Origin: Halanaerobium hydrogeniformans
Lineage (GTDB): Bacteria; Bacillota; Halanaerobiia; Halanaerobiales; Halanaerobiaceae
Assembly: GCF_000166415.1 (NCBI RefSeq)
Contig: NC_014654.1
Location: 1,922,001-1,986,000, forward strand
Direction: 5' to 3'
DNA: 64,000 nucleotides
Part shown: piece after piece, positions 17,524 to 26,643 of the stretch
How the letters are laid out: each line of letters starts with the position of its first letter
Numbering within the stretch: the first letter of the stretch is position 1
Made by a program: the position numbers and the translations under genes
Notes under the pieces: model-generated
What the model was told of the DNA's origin: nothing
The model's database searches: none
Seen by the model: only the letters and a program-made list of their open reading frames with translations

Positions 17524-18390
17524 TTATCCTTTAACAGCACCTGCAGTTAATCCAGCAACTATCCTTTTTTGGAAGATTAATACCAAAACAACAATTGGAA
17601 CGGTTACTACAACAGCTGCTGCCATAATCTCTCCAAATGGTTCCTGCCTAGCAAGAGCTCCAGAGAAATACTGGATTGCAACTGGTACTGTCCTAGCTTC
17701 AACATCAATTGAAGTAAATGTTAAAGCAAATAAGTACTCATTCCAGGCCTGAATAAAAGAAAGTAGTCCTGTAGTTACAAGTGCTGGAGCAGTCAATGGT
17801 AAAAGTATCATATGGAAAGTCTGAAAAGCAGTTGCTCCATCAACCTGTGCTGACTGCATTATTTCTTTAGGTAAATCTCTAAAGAATGCTGTTAAAACCC
17901 AGGTTGTAAACGGTAAAGTAAAGAGCAAATATGTTACAATCATACTTATTCTTGCCCCCAGATTAAGTGCTGTAATAACAGCATATAAGCCTGCCAAGAC
18001 AGTAACCTGTGGAAACATTGTCATAGCAAGTATTGTGTAAAGGGCTGGTGTTTTACCTTTAAACCTAAGTTTACCCAGAGCAAATGCCGCAAAAGAACCT
18101 GTAATCAATGCTAATATTGTTGTTGAAGTTGCTACAATTGCACTGTTATATAATCCCCTGACAAATTGTCCATCCTGAAAAATAGCTAAATAATTGTTTG
18201 TATATATAGATATCTCTCCGGTACTAGGATCTCGCGGAATAAAAGTTGCAGGAGTCATTGAAAGCTGTGCCTCAGTTTTCAAAGAAGAGTTAACAGCCCA
18301 ATAAAAAGGGAATAATAGATAAATAATGATTATTGCCAGCACAAAATAGAAAAGTACTTTTTTGAGTTTCTTATACTTATCTTTTCTCAT
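17524..18390 (-). CDS. Carbohydrate ABC transporter permease (MalG-like)
   Basis: Six-helix permease of 288 aa. N-terminal helix, a periplasmic loop with SLKTEAQLSMTPATFIPRDP, and the cytoplasmic EAA coupling motif EIMQSAQVDGATAFQTFHMILLP-type sequence are typical of the MalG class. Its ATG overlaps the TGA of the upstream permease by 4 bp, indicating translational coupling. No MalK-type ATPase is encoded in the window, so a shared MsiK-like ATPase is presumably used. Confidence 0.9.
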   Translation of the reverse strand: MRKDKYKKLKKVLFYFVLAIIIIYLLFPFYWAVNSSLKTEAQLSMTPATFIPRDPSTGEISIYTNNYLAIFQDGQFVRGLYNSAIVATSTTILALITGSFAAFALGKLRFKGKTPALYTILAMTMFPQVTVLAGLYAVITALNLGARISMIVTYLLFTLPFTTWVLTAFFRDLPKEIMQSAQVDGATAFQTFHMILLPLTAPALVTTGLLSFIQAWNEYLFALTFTSIDVEARTVPVAIQYFSGALARQEPFGEIMAAAVVVTVPIVVLVLIFQKRIVAGLTAGAVKG

Positions 18391-19454
18391 TCTGTATCAA
18401 CTCCTAAAGCTTTCATGTAAAGTATAGCGAAAGCAAAAATTATCACAAATATAATAACACCAATTGCAGATGCTAATCCCATTCTCCTTGCTGAAATTAA
18501 TTGAAAATAATTATAACTTGCCATTGAATATCGTCTCTGAGACAACATAACCTGAAATACATCAAAAACCCTTAATGCATCTAATGTTCTAAAAATTAAT
18601 GCAACTGCAAGTGAAGGTTTTAATAATGGCAGTGTTATTGTTATAAATTGTTTAAATTTACTTGCCCCATCAACTTCTGCAGCTTCATATAATTCATTTG
18701 GTATTAACTGCAAGCCTGCTAATATTAAAAGAGCCATAAATGGAGTTGTTTTCCAAACATCAACAGCAATAATTGAAGGAAGTTGTAAACTTGTATTTGT
18801 TAGAAAAGAATAACTGCTATCTATCAAACCCAATCGGGTTCCAATCATATTAAATAATCCTGCTCTAGTTGGCTGAAACATCCATTGCCACATTCTTGCA
18901 GATACAACTGTGATAACAGCCCAGGGAACAAGCATCACTGCCCTCATTACTCCTCGTCCTTTAAACTCACTGTTTACGACTAATGCAATTCCCAAGCCAA
19001 GAATTGTTTCTAAAAACACGGAAAAGAAAGTGAAAACCAATGTATTAACCACAGCCCTGATAAAATCAGGTGTTCTAGCACCAAGCACATATCTATTACC
19101 AAAAATATTAAACTGATAAACAGAGCGATATCGGGGCTCTCTTGGCAAAACCTGGATTGGCCTTTCATAAACTCTTTCTCCTGTATCTTCATCTACCATC
19201 TGTTCACCTGTATCTTCATCTACTACAGCTGGTAATTCTCTTACTGTCATTGATAATAAGCTACGGTAGTTTTCTAAACCAACAAACTGTGTTTCCCTTG
19301 CGGTAGCAAAGGTGCGATCAGTAAAACTAGTATAAAAAACCTGGCCGAGTGGATATAGAGCAATAATTACCAAAATTAAAAATGCTGGAATCAATAATTT
19401 AATAGCTAACTTTTGTTCATCTCTAGCCAGATTTGAAGAACCGCTTTTGGCCAT
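18387..19454 (-). CDS. Carbohydrate ABC transporter permease (MalF-like)
   Basis: Permease of 355 aa, longer than the usual 290-310 because of an insert in the first external loop (about residues 60-100). The loop contains a tandem nine-residue repeat, VDEDTGEQM then VDEDTGERV, visible as repeated DNA at about 19175-19230. The EAA-loop ELYEAAEVDGASKFKQFITITLP is clear. Partner of the MalG-like permease and the binding protein upstream. Confidence 0.9.
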   Translation of the reverse strand: MAKSGSSNLARDEQKLAIKLLIPAFLILVIIALYPLGQVFYTSFTDRTFATARETQFVGLENYRSLLSMTVRELPAVVDEDTGEQMVDEDTGERVYERPIQVLPREPRYRSVYQFNIFGNRYVLGARTPDFIRAVVNTLVFTFFSVFLETILGLGIALVVNSEFKGRGVMRAVMLVPWAVITVVSARMWQWMFQPTRAGLFNMIGTRLGLIDSSYSFLTNTSLQLPSIIAVDVWKTTPFMALLILAGLQLIPNELYEAAEVDGASKFKQFITITLPLLKPSLAVALIFRTLDALRVFDVFQVMLSQRRYSMASYNYFQLISARRMGLASAIGVIIFVIIFAFAILYMKALGVDTE

Positions 19455-19528
19455 GATATATTCCCCCCTCTTTATTAATTAGGAGAGGGTATATACCCTC
19501 TCCATTATTTTCTTAAATTTAACTGTTT

Positions 19529-20824
19529 TTAATATTCTGGGTCTCCTGTTTCAAAACCAGTTAAATCTATCAAATCAAGTTCTAAGTATTCTACAGCTGT
19601 TAAAGCGTCTTCCTGCCCAGTTAAGACAGAATGTACAGCCTGGAAGAATAATTCAGATGCCTGATTATAATTTGGAGCAGTTACTGTTGAGGGACGTGCA
19701 ACTGCATTTGTAAATACTTCATATAAGCTACCAAAGAAAGGAGCAGCTTCTAATACTTCTTCATCTTCGTATAAAGACTCAATTGTTGGGTTCAATGTTG
19801 CCTGAACTGCACGCATTTTTTGAACTCTCTCACTTGCTAAGAACATAGCAAGTTTTGCAGCTTCTTCTGGATGATTACTATATTTACTTGCACCTAAGTT
19901 CCAGCCACCTAAAGTAGCTGCAGGTTCTCCATCTTCGCCAGAAGGTAAGGGAGCAACATCAAAGTTACCAGCAGTTGCTTTTCCTTCTTCATGACCTAAG
20001 GCATATGCATAAGGCCAGTTACGCATAAATAGTGCATTACCGGCTTCCCATGTGCTACGAGCATCTTCTTCTGCCATACCAGTTACACCAGTCGGAGAAA
20101 TTGTACCAACCCAGCCGGCAGCCATTTCTATCATTTCAACTGCATTTTCATTATTGATAGTTATCTTACCATCAGGGCTAACAATATCTCCTCCATTGTT
20201 TGAATAAATCCATTCAAGGGCATTACAAGTTAGACCTTCATAAGCATCTCCCTGCCAGACAAAGCCTTCAAAGTCTTCGTTGCCAGCAGCTCTTTCCTGC
20301 TCAACAATATATTCTGCAGTTTCTTCTAATTCACTCCATGTTTCTGGTACATCACGATCATATTTTTCTAATAAATCAGTTCTATAGTATAACAAGCCTG
20401 CATCTGTAAACCATGGTAATGCAACTAAACGACCATCAGGTGTTGTATTGTTTTCAATTATTGCATCAAAATGGTCGTCCACGATTTCTTCCGCACCATA
20501 GTCATAGAAATCCAGGAAGTGTTCTTCTAAATCACCAGGCCAGATAACATCGATCTGATAAACATCTACATTTGGACTTTCTGCTTCTAAAAACTGTAGA
20601 TATAATCCGAGTCTGTCTGTTGCTAAATCAGGGGTATCAAGTACTTCTACATTAACATGAGGGTTTTCTTCCATATACCACTCAGCAGCAAGCTCGGTTG
20701 TTTCTTTTTCTTGGCCAACTGCCCCACCAGCAATGGTAAGAGTAATCTGTTCTTGAGCTAAAACAAAACCACTAAATACCATAATAAAAACTAAAGTCAA
20801 AACTAAGATTAAATTTTTTCTCAT
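19529..20824 (-). CDS. Sugar ABC transporter substrate-binding protein (MalE-like, SBP_bac_1)
   Basis: Secreted or anchored binding protein of 431 aa. The signal peptide ends FSGFVLAQ, with no lipobox Cys, so signal peptidase I processing is suggested. TLTIAGGAVGQEKETTELAAEWYMEENPHVNVEVLDTP and later WPYAYALG and LGGWNLGASKYSNHPEEAAKLAMFLAS are SBP_bac_1 features. Given the GH65 enzyme in the operon, an alpha-linked glucose disaccharide is the likely ligand (inference). Good ribosome site GAGGAGG. Confidence 0.92.
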   Translation of the reverse strand: MRKNLILVLTLVFIMVFSGFVLAQEQITLTIAGGAVGQEKETTELAAEWYMEENPHVNVEVLDTPDLATDRLGLYLQFLEAESPNVDVYQIDVIWPGDLEEHFLDFYDYGAEEIVDDHFDAIIENNTTPDGRLVALPWFTDAGLLYYRTDLLEKYDRDVPETWSELEETAEYIVEQERAAGNEDFEGFVWQGDAYEGLTCNALEWIYSNNGGDIVSPDGKITINNENAVEMIEMAAGWVGTISPTGVTGMAEEDARSTWEAGNALFMRNWPYAYALGHEEGKATAGNFDVAPLPSGEDGEPAATLGGWNLGASKYSNHPEEAAKLAMFLASERVQKMRAVQATLNPTIESLYEDEEVLEAAPFFGSLYEVFTNAVARPSTVTAPNYNQASELFFQAVHSVLTGQEDALTAVEYLELDLIDLTGFETGDPEY

Positions 20825-20881
20825 TAATTATTCTCCTCCTCTAAATTTGTATAATCACATCAATTTACTAGAAAATAAAAA

Positions 20882-21931
20882 TTAATTAAGTTTTGTATTT
20901 TCCACCTCCTTCTTTAAATTAAGTTTATTTAATTTATTTGTACTTTCTCTAACCACAAGTTTATGTGGTATAAAAACCTTATTATCTTCTACCTCCTGGC
21001 CTTCAATTATTTTATTTAATAATTCTATACTTTTAAGACCAAGTTCATAACCTGATTGTTTTATGGTTGTCAAGGAAGGTTTTACATATTCACCCATTTC
21101 AATTCCATCAAAACCAACTACAGATATCTCTTCTGGTACTTTGATTTGCTGTTCGGCTAAATATCTAATTGCACCGATTGCCATCTCATCATTAAATGCA
21201 AAAATAGCTGAAGTATTTGGGAAACGATCAATGATTTTTGCAGCAGCTGAATAGCCACTTTCAAAAGTAAAATCACCTTCTATAAACTTTTGCGAATCAT
21301 ATTTTATCTTGCTCATCCGCAAGGCCAGCTTAACACCTCTTAAACGTTCCTGACTTGCTAATAAATCAAGATCAGGCCCTTTAATAAAAGCGATCTCTTT
21401 ATGTCCAGCCCTGCATAAATATTCAACAATATCATAAGCAGCTGCCACATTATCTACTGTAACACATGATATTTCTGGATCACTTATATAACCAGAAGCA
21501 AAAACAACAGGTATTTGATAGTTTTTAACTATGTTCAGTAAATCATTATAATAATTTGTAGTAATCAAGATAATACCGTCAATCTTTTTTTGTTTCATAA
21601 TATTTAGATAATTTTGTTCTTTTTCGAATTCTCCATCAGAATCACCATAAATTAAGGCATAACCTTTTTCTCTGGCTTCAGCCTCAATTCCTTTTAGTAA
21701 ATTTGCCAAAAATGGATGTTCCATACCAGCTCCAATTACACCAATTAAATTGCTTGTATTTGTTCTCAATATACGAGCAGAGTCATTAATTTGGTAATCA
21801 AGTTTTTCTACTGCTTTTTTTACTTTAAGAGCAGTTTCTTCTCTAACTAGTGAGCTGTCATTTAAAACTCGTGAAACAGTACTTAATGAAACTCCTGCTA
21901 ATTTTGCTACATCTTTCATAGTAACATCCAT
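20882..21931 (-). CDS. LacI family transcriptional regulator
   Basis: Repressor of 349 aa: N-terminal helix-turn-helix MKDVAKLAGVSLSTVSRVLNDSSLV with hinge, then a periplasmic-binding-protein-like effector domain (NTSNLIGVIGAGMEHPFLANLLKGIE...). It is the first gene of a run with the sugar binding protein, permeases and GH65 enzyme, and its upstream region carries a matching palindrome, so autoregulation of the whole operon is likely. Confidence 0.92.
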   Translation of the reverse strand: MDVTMKDVAKLAGVSLSTVSRVLNDSSLVREETALKVKKAVEKLDYQINDSARILRTNTSNLIGVIGAGMEHPFLANLLKGIEAEAREKGYALIYGDSDGEFEKEQNYLNIMKQKKIDGIILITTNYYNDLLNIVKNYQIPVVFASGYISDPEISCVTVDNVAAAYDIVEYLCRAGHKEIAFIKGPDLDLLASQERLRGVKLALRMSKIKYDSQKFIEGDFTFESGYSAAAKIIDRFPNTSAIFAFNDEMAIGAIRYLAEQQIKVPEEISVVGFDGIEMGEYVKPSLTTIKQSGYELGLKSIELLNKIIEGQEVEDNKVFIPHKLVVRESTNKLNKLNLKKEVENTKLN

Positions 21932-21953
21932 AATACTCGCTCCTCATATTTTA

Positions 21954-21967
21954 TGAAATCCATTTCA
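21954..21967. promoter_or_regulatory. Probable LacI-family operator upstream of lacI-type gene
   Basis: TGAAATCCATTTCA: 6-bp arms around a central CC, 23 bp before the regulator's ATG. Its reverse complement, TGAAATGGATTTCA, differs by one base from a site at 22175-22188. Length and symmetry fit a LacI-family operator; CcpA cre sites have a similar outline but a central CG. Confidence 0.55.
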
Positions 21968-22153
21968 CTATTAATAATATTCAATATTCAATTAATTATT
22001 CCTGCAAAATATTTAAACTTTTTTGATAATTTGATAAAAAAACTAATTATTAAGCGATTTTATATGGTTTTAAGCTATAAATATACTTTTATTGCCATAT
22101 TTTCTTTTTTATTTTAATTATTAGAAATTATTAAAATTTTCTGTTAATTAACA

Positions 22154-22189
22154 ATGAAAACCACTTGAAATAAATGAAATGGTTTTCAT
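22154..22189. promoter_or_regulatory. Second operator-like palindrome cluster
   Basis: ATGAAAACCA (22154-22163) and TGGTTTTCAT (22180-22189) form a perfect 10-bp inverted repeat. The right part, TGAAATGGTTTTCA (22175-22188), is itself an operator-like site matching that at 21954; the left part, TGAAAACCACTTGA, is a weaker copy. It could also form a hairpin after the binding-protein gene, but no T run follows. The remainder of 21932-22206 is AT-rich with no other feature. Confidence 0.45.
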
Positions 22190-22206
22190 TTTATAAAAAA
22201 GAATGG

Positions 22207-23808
22207 CTAATCACCAAAATAAAGTCTCTTATATTTCGGAGCCTGATAATAATTATCTAATATATCTATATTTTTTATTCTTTTATCAATTAAATAGCTT
22301 TCAGCACTTTGAAATAAGTAGATAACAGGTGTTTCTGATTGAATAATCTCTTTTATTAATTCAAAAGCTCTTTCTCTATTATTTGGGTCACTTTCAATTT
22401 TAATATATTCTAGTAAATTATCTAGTCTTGAGTTGTTAAATGCATTATAATTACTGCCTGATCTTAAATTATCAGAATGAAAGTTTTCATATATAAAATT
22501 ATATGGAGCAGCAATGTCAGAGGTTCTGGCAATTAAATATTCTTCTTTAAGAAGAGAGTTATCTTTAAAGTTCAAGTGATTTACCCAATTTCTTTTTTCT
22601 ATTTCTATTGAAATTCCATAATCTCTAAGTTGTTCTTTTATCTCTTCTGCAATTTTTTGATTAAGAGAATTTTCATTAACTGCTAAGTTAATGCTAAGAT
22701 TAGAGTTTAAATCAAAACCTTTTATTATTTCTTCTGCTCTTTTAGGATCATATGAATATAAAGATTCATTAGATGCAGTCAAAAAATCCTGAGCAGGTAT
22801 AAAGTTGTTTAAAGCAAGATTACTAATTATTTTCTCACGATTTAAAGCATAATTTAAAAATTCTCTAAATTTTTGCTTATCTAATAACTCACTATTATTA
22901 ACATTAATTATGATTCCATAATACTTTAAATTATTTCCTACTATTTTTTTAAATCTATGGCTCTTTTCTGTAAAAGAATCAGTAAGAAATTTACTATATT
23001 CTTCAGATGTTAATTTATATAAAGAAAAATAATCTTTAGATTCTTGATCAGAATTAGGAAAATAAAATTTAATTCCATCTAAATATGGTAAAGATCTATT
23101 TTCCATATCACTCTGCCAGTAATTATTATTTCTTTTTAAACTTAATGATTCTGAATTAATTTCTTCAAAAACAAAAGCACCACTACCAACAGGATTTAAA
23201 CCCCAAATCAGATTTGAATTTAAAACATCTTCCCTTGGCATAACAACAGTCGCATGATGAGCTAAATTATATAGGAAGGGTATATTAGATTTCTCTAATT
23301 CTATTATCAAGCGATATTTGCCTTCAGTTCTAATTCCACTTAATTGCTCAATCTCTCCAGATGTGAATTCTTGATAACCTTTTACATCTTTTAATAATTC
23401 CCGATAGGGAGATTTATTTTCAGGAGAAGCTAAATAATTTAAAGACCATTTCCAGTCGTCAGCAGTTACCTCTCTACCACGATTTTTAGTATTTTTGTTT
23501 TCTTTAAACTTTTCATGAAAATATATATTTTCTTTTAAATCAAATACAAATTTGCGGCCTCTATCAGTTATCTCCCAGGATTTAGCTAATAGAGGTTGTA
23601 AATTTCCACTTTCATCAATAGTAAGCAGATTTTCAAATATTTGATTAGTTATCTTGAGAGAAGCATTATCAACTGCCTGGGTTGGATTTAAAGTTATTAC
23701 CTGATTCAAGGCATTGATTCTCAGCAAACCACCATATTCTGCTGCATTAACACTAATTGAAAAAAACAGTAATATTATTAAATTTATCAGCAATATTTTT
23801 TTCTTCAT
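22207..23808 (-). CDS. Peptide/nickel-type ABC substrate-binding protein (SBP_bac_5)
   Basis: Extracytoplasmic binding protein of 533 aa with a Sec signal (hydrophobic stretch ending SVNAAEYGG). SBP_bac_5 features: LNPTQAVDNASLKITNQIFENLLTID, LAKSWEITDRGRKFVFDLKENIYFHE and VTADDWKWSLNYLASPEN. Peptides are the usual ligands, but sugars and nickel are bound by relatives. It lies downstream of the OppDF ATPases but is separated from them by a terminator (23868-23899), so it may be transcribed separately. Confidence 0.88.
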   Translation of the reverse strand: MKKKILLINLIILLFFSISVNAAEYGGLLRINALNQVITLNPTQAVDNASLKITNQIFENLLTIDESGNLQPLLAKSWEITDRGRKFVFDLKENIYFHEKFKENKNTKNRGREVTADDWKWSLNYLASPENKSPYRELLKDVKGYQEFTSGEIEQLSGIRTEGKYRLIIELEKSNIPFLYNLAHHATVVMPREDVLNSNLIWGLNPVGSGAFVFEEINSESLSLKRNNNYWQSDMENRSLPYLDGIKFYFPNSDQESKDYFSLYKLTSEEYSKFLTDSFTEKSHRFKKIVGNNLKYYGIIINVNNSELLDKQKFREFLNYALNREKIISNLALNNFIPAQDFLTASNESLYSYDPKRAEEIIKGFDLNSNLSINLAVNENSLNQKIAEEIKEQLRDYGISIEIEKRNWVNHLNFKDNSLLKEEYLIARTSDIAAPYNFIYENFHSDNLRSGSNYNAFNNSRLDNLLEYIKIESDPNNRERAFELIKEIIQSETPVIYLFQSAESYLIDKRIKNIDILDNYYQAPKYKRLYFGD

Positions 23809-23867
23809 ATAATAACTCCCCTATTTATAAAATATTTTTCTTAATTATATTATTCCAGATAAAAATC

Positions 23868-23899
23868 AAAAAACCTGTTTTGAGGATCATCAAAACAGG
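23868..23899 (-). terminator. Intrinsic terminator after oppF
   Basis: CCTGTTTTGA and TCAAAACAGG, a perfect 10-bp stem with a 6-nt loop, followed by TTTTTT on the minus strand. Confidence 0.9.
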
Positions 23900-23948
23900 A
23901 ATTATAATCAAATATAAAATTATTTTTTTCTAAATTAGATAAAGAAAA

Positions 23949-24924
23949 TTATTCTTCTAATAAATGACAGGCTGCAAAATGACCATTACCATAGTCCTTA
24001 AATTCAGGTTCTATAACTGGACATTTATCAAATGCTTTAGGACAACGGGGATGAAAACGACAACCTGAAGGTGGATCAATAGGACTTGGAACATCTCCTT
24101 TTAAAATAATTCTATCTTTTTTCTTTCTGGGATCTGCTTCAGGAATTGCAGATAAAAGTGACTGTGTATAAGGATGAATTGGGTTTTTAAACAATTCTTT
24201 TTTGTCGGCTAATTCTACAATTTTGCCTAAATACATTACAGCGACTCTATCACTAATATGTTTAACAACACTCAAATCATGAGCTATAAACAAATAGGTT
24301 AATCCAAATTCTTTCTGTAAATCTTGCATTAAATTAACCACCTGGGCCTGAACTGAAACATCTAAAGCAGAGACAGGCTCATCAGCAATTATTAGTTTAG
24401 GATCAACCGCCAGAGCTCTTGCAACACCAATTCTCTGCCTCTGACCTCCACTAAATTCATGGGGATAGCGATTCATATACTCCGCACCTAAACCCACATT
24501 TTCTAAAATCTCTTTAACTTTATTATTGCGATCTTTTTTATTTTTAGCTAATTTATGAATATCAATTGGCTCTCCTACTATATCTGCTACTGTCATTCTA
24601 GGATTTAAAGAAGCATAGGGATCTTGAAAAATAATCTGCATATCCCTTCTAATTTCTATTAATTGACTTTTAGTAAGTGCCATAACATCTCTGCCCTCAA
24701 ATAATACTTCTCCTGCAGTAGCTTCCAAGAGTCGGAGGATTGTTCTTCCAGTTGTAGATTTTCCACAACCAGATTCACCAACAAGGCCCAATGTCTCACC
24801 ATCATTAACATAAAAAGAAATATCATCTACAGCCTTTACATAAGCAACAGTTCTTTTTATTATTCCAGCTTTAACTGGAAAATATTTTTTTAAGTTTTTT
24901 TACCTCAAGTAATTTATCAGGCAT
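23949..24924 (-). pseudogene. oppF: Oligopeptide ABC transporter ATPase OppF/DppF with a 1-nt frameshift
   Basis: From an ATG at 24924 (overlapping the oppD stop) the first codons read [11 protein letters not shown]. The frame then shifts by one base within two A7 tracts on the coding strand (24884-24890 and 24897-24903). Removing one A restores [18 protein letters not shown] and joins the rest: [16 protein letters not shown] (Walker A), [40 protein letters not shown] and the C-terminal oligo_HPY domain with Cys-containing [15 protein letters not shown]. All catalytic motifs survive. The cause may be a real mutation, transcriptional slippage or a homopolymer error. Confidence 0.85.
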
Positions 24925-25963
24925 CACCCACCACACCTCCATTAGAATAGATTTTTTCTCCTCGCTGTTTAATTTCTTCAAGTTCTTTATATCTCCAGCA
25001 GCGAACCTTGTGCCCTTTAACAACCTCTTCTAAAGCAGGCTCAACTTCATAGCACTTTCCTTCTGCAAGAGGACAGCGGGTATTAAATTTACATCCATCT
25101 GGAAAATTCAATGGGGATGGTACACTTCCAGGAATAGCTTCAAGTCTATCTACATCTTTATCAAGTTTTGGAATTGAATTCATCAAGCCCCAGGTATAGG
25201 GATGTTTAGGATCTTCAAATAATGTATTTACATCTGTATATTCTACAACTTTACCAGCATACATAACTGCAACCCGATCTGAAACTTCAGCAATTACACC
25301 TAGATCATGGGTTATCATCATTATTGCCATTCCATACTTCTCTTTTAAACTATTCATTAATTCTAAAATCTGGGCCTGAATTGTGACATCTAGTGCTGTT
25401 GTTGGTTCATCAGCAATTAATAGTTGAGGGTCACAGGATAAAGCCATAGCAATCATAACTCTCTGCCGCATACCTCCAGAGAGTTGATGTGGATACTCTT
25501 TAACCCTCTGCTCAGGTAAGGGAATCCCAACTTTTTTTAACATTTCTATAGACTGACGTATTGCTTCTTTACGCTTTACTTTTTTGTGAAGCATAATTGC
25601 CTCTGCAATCTGATCCCCAATTGTGTAAACGGGATTTAAAGAGGTCATAGGTTCCTGAAAAATCATTGAAATATCATTACCTCTTATTTTACGCATTTCT
25701 TTATTACTTAACTTAGTCAGATCTTTACCTTCAAAAATAATTTCACCAGCCTCTATTTTCCCTGGTGGTGATTCTACAAGTCCCATAATTGAAAGAGAAG
25801 TTACACTTTTACCACAGCCAGATTCACCTACAATACCAAGTGTCTCACCAGGGTAAATTTCATAATCAACTCCATCTACGGCCTTAATAATGCCTTCTTC
25901 TGTATAAAAATAAGTTTTTAAATTTTTGACTTCAACCAGCTTTTCTTTACTCAAAAATTCCAC
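24917..25963 (-). CDS. oppD: Oligopeptide ABC transporter ATPase OppD/DppD
   Basis: ABC ATPase of 348 aa: [19 protein letters not shown] (Walker A), ISMIFQEPMTSLNPVY, LSGGMRQRVMIAMALS, LLIADEPTTALDVTIQAQIL (Walker B) and a C-terminal oligo_HPY region with CKFNTRCPLAEGKC, which binds a [4Fe-4S] cluster or metal in relatives. The annotated start is a GTG; a TTG at 25954 is better spaced from AGGTGG. Its permease partners are absent from the neighbourhood. Confidence 0.9.
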   Translation of the reverse strand: MEFLSKEKLVEVKNLKTYFYTEEGIIKAVDGVDYEIYPGETLGIVGESGCGKSVTSLSIMGLVESPPGKIEAGEIIFEGKDLTKLSNKEMRKIRGNDISMIFQEPMTSLNPVYTIGDQIAEAIMLHKKVKRKEAIRQSIEMLKKVGIPLPEQRVKEYPHQLSGGMRQRVMIAMALSCDPQLLIADEPTTALDVTIQAQILELMNSLKEKYGMAIMMITHDLGVIAEVSDRVAVMYAGKVVEYTDVNTLFEDPKHPYTWGLMNSIPKLDKDVDRLEAIPGSVPSPLNFPDGCKFNTRCPLAEGKCYEVEPALEEVVKGHKVRCWRYKELEEIKQRGEKIYSNGGVVGDA

Positions 25964-26038
25964 CTGCCCTATTAAAATAAAATTACTGTTAAATCAAATT
26001 ATATCTCTAATTTAATAAAAAATCAAATTACTACTTTT

Positions 26039-26614
26039 TTAAAAATTAATAAATATATTACTCTTTTTATAATAATCTTTAGTAGAAATTACCCTTCTTA
26101 CATATTTATCTGTTTCCGCAAAAGGGATTTGGTGATTATCTATTTCACCCTGCCAGCCATTTCTAACCCATCTTCTAACAGTATTTTGACCCGCATTATA
26201 GGCGGCAAGGGTTTTAACTAAATGTCTATCATGTCTTTCATAAAGATAGGCAAAATACCAGCTGCCAAATTTGATATTTAATTCTGGATCAAGCAAATCT
26301 TCTATACTAAAATCATCTACTCCTACCTGTTCAGCTATCCATACTCCAGTTGAGGGCATAATCTGCATTAATCCTAAAGCTCCACGAAAAGATTCTGACT
26401 GGGTATCAAATCTACTTTCAACATAAATTATTGCAGCAAGCAATTCTGCTTCAATAGAATATTTTTCTGCATATTCGAAAATATAATCCTCATATTTTAT
26501 AACTTCAAATGACCTTCTTATCTGCCAAAAGTCAAAATCTGCCGAATATCCAACAAAGATAATAATAATTAAAATAATTAAAGCAGCTGCTTTTAAAAAA
26601 TTCTTTGCAATCAA
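26039..26614 (-). CDS. Lytic transglycosylase, SLT domain
   Basis: Peptidoglycan lytic transglycosylase of 191 aa with one N-terminal membrane segment. The soluble lytic transglycosylase fold is shown by AIIYVESRFD (catalytic Glu), RGALGLMQIMPSTG and AAYNAGQNTVRRWV. Domain composition resembles the small clostridial SLT proteins. TTG start with GGAGG 7 nt upstream. Confidence 0.92.
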   Translation of the reverse strand: MIAKNFLKAAALIILIIIIFVGYSADFDFWQIRRSFEVIKYEDYIFEYAEKYSIEAELLAAIIYVESRFDTQSESFRGALGLMQIMPSTGVWIAEQVGVDDFSIEDLLDPELNIKFGSWYFAYLYERHDRHLVKTLAAYNAGQNTVRRWVRNGWQGEIDNHQIPFAETDKYVRRVISTKDYYKKSNIFINF

Positions 26615-26643
26615 TACTTTTCCTCCCTAACTTACAATGGAAT

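Noticed and set aside
24791-24924. OppF simply starting at a TTG at 24791
   Set aside because: This would place the start in the Walker A strand; the missing N-terminal 45 residues are clearly encoded upstream in another frame.
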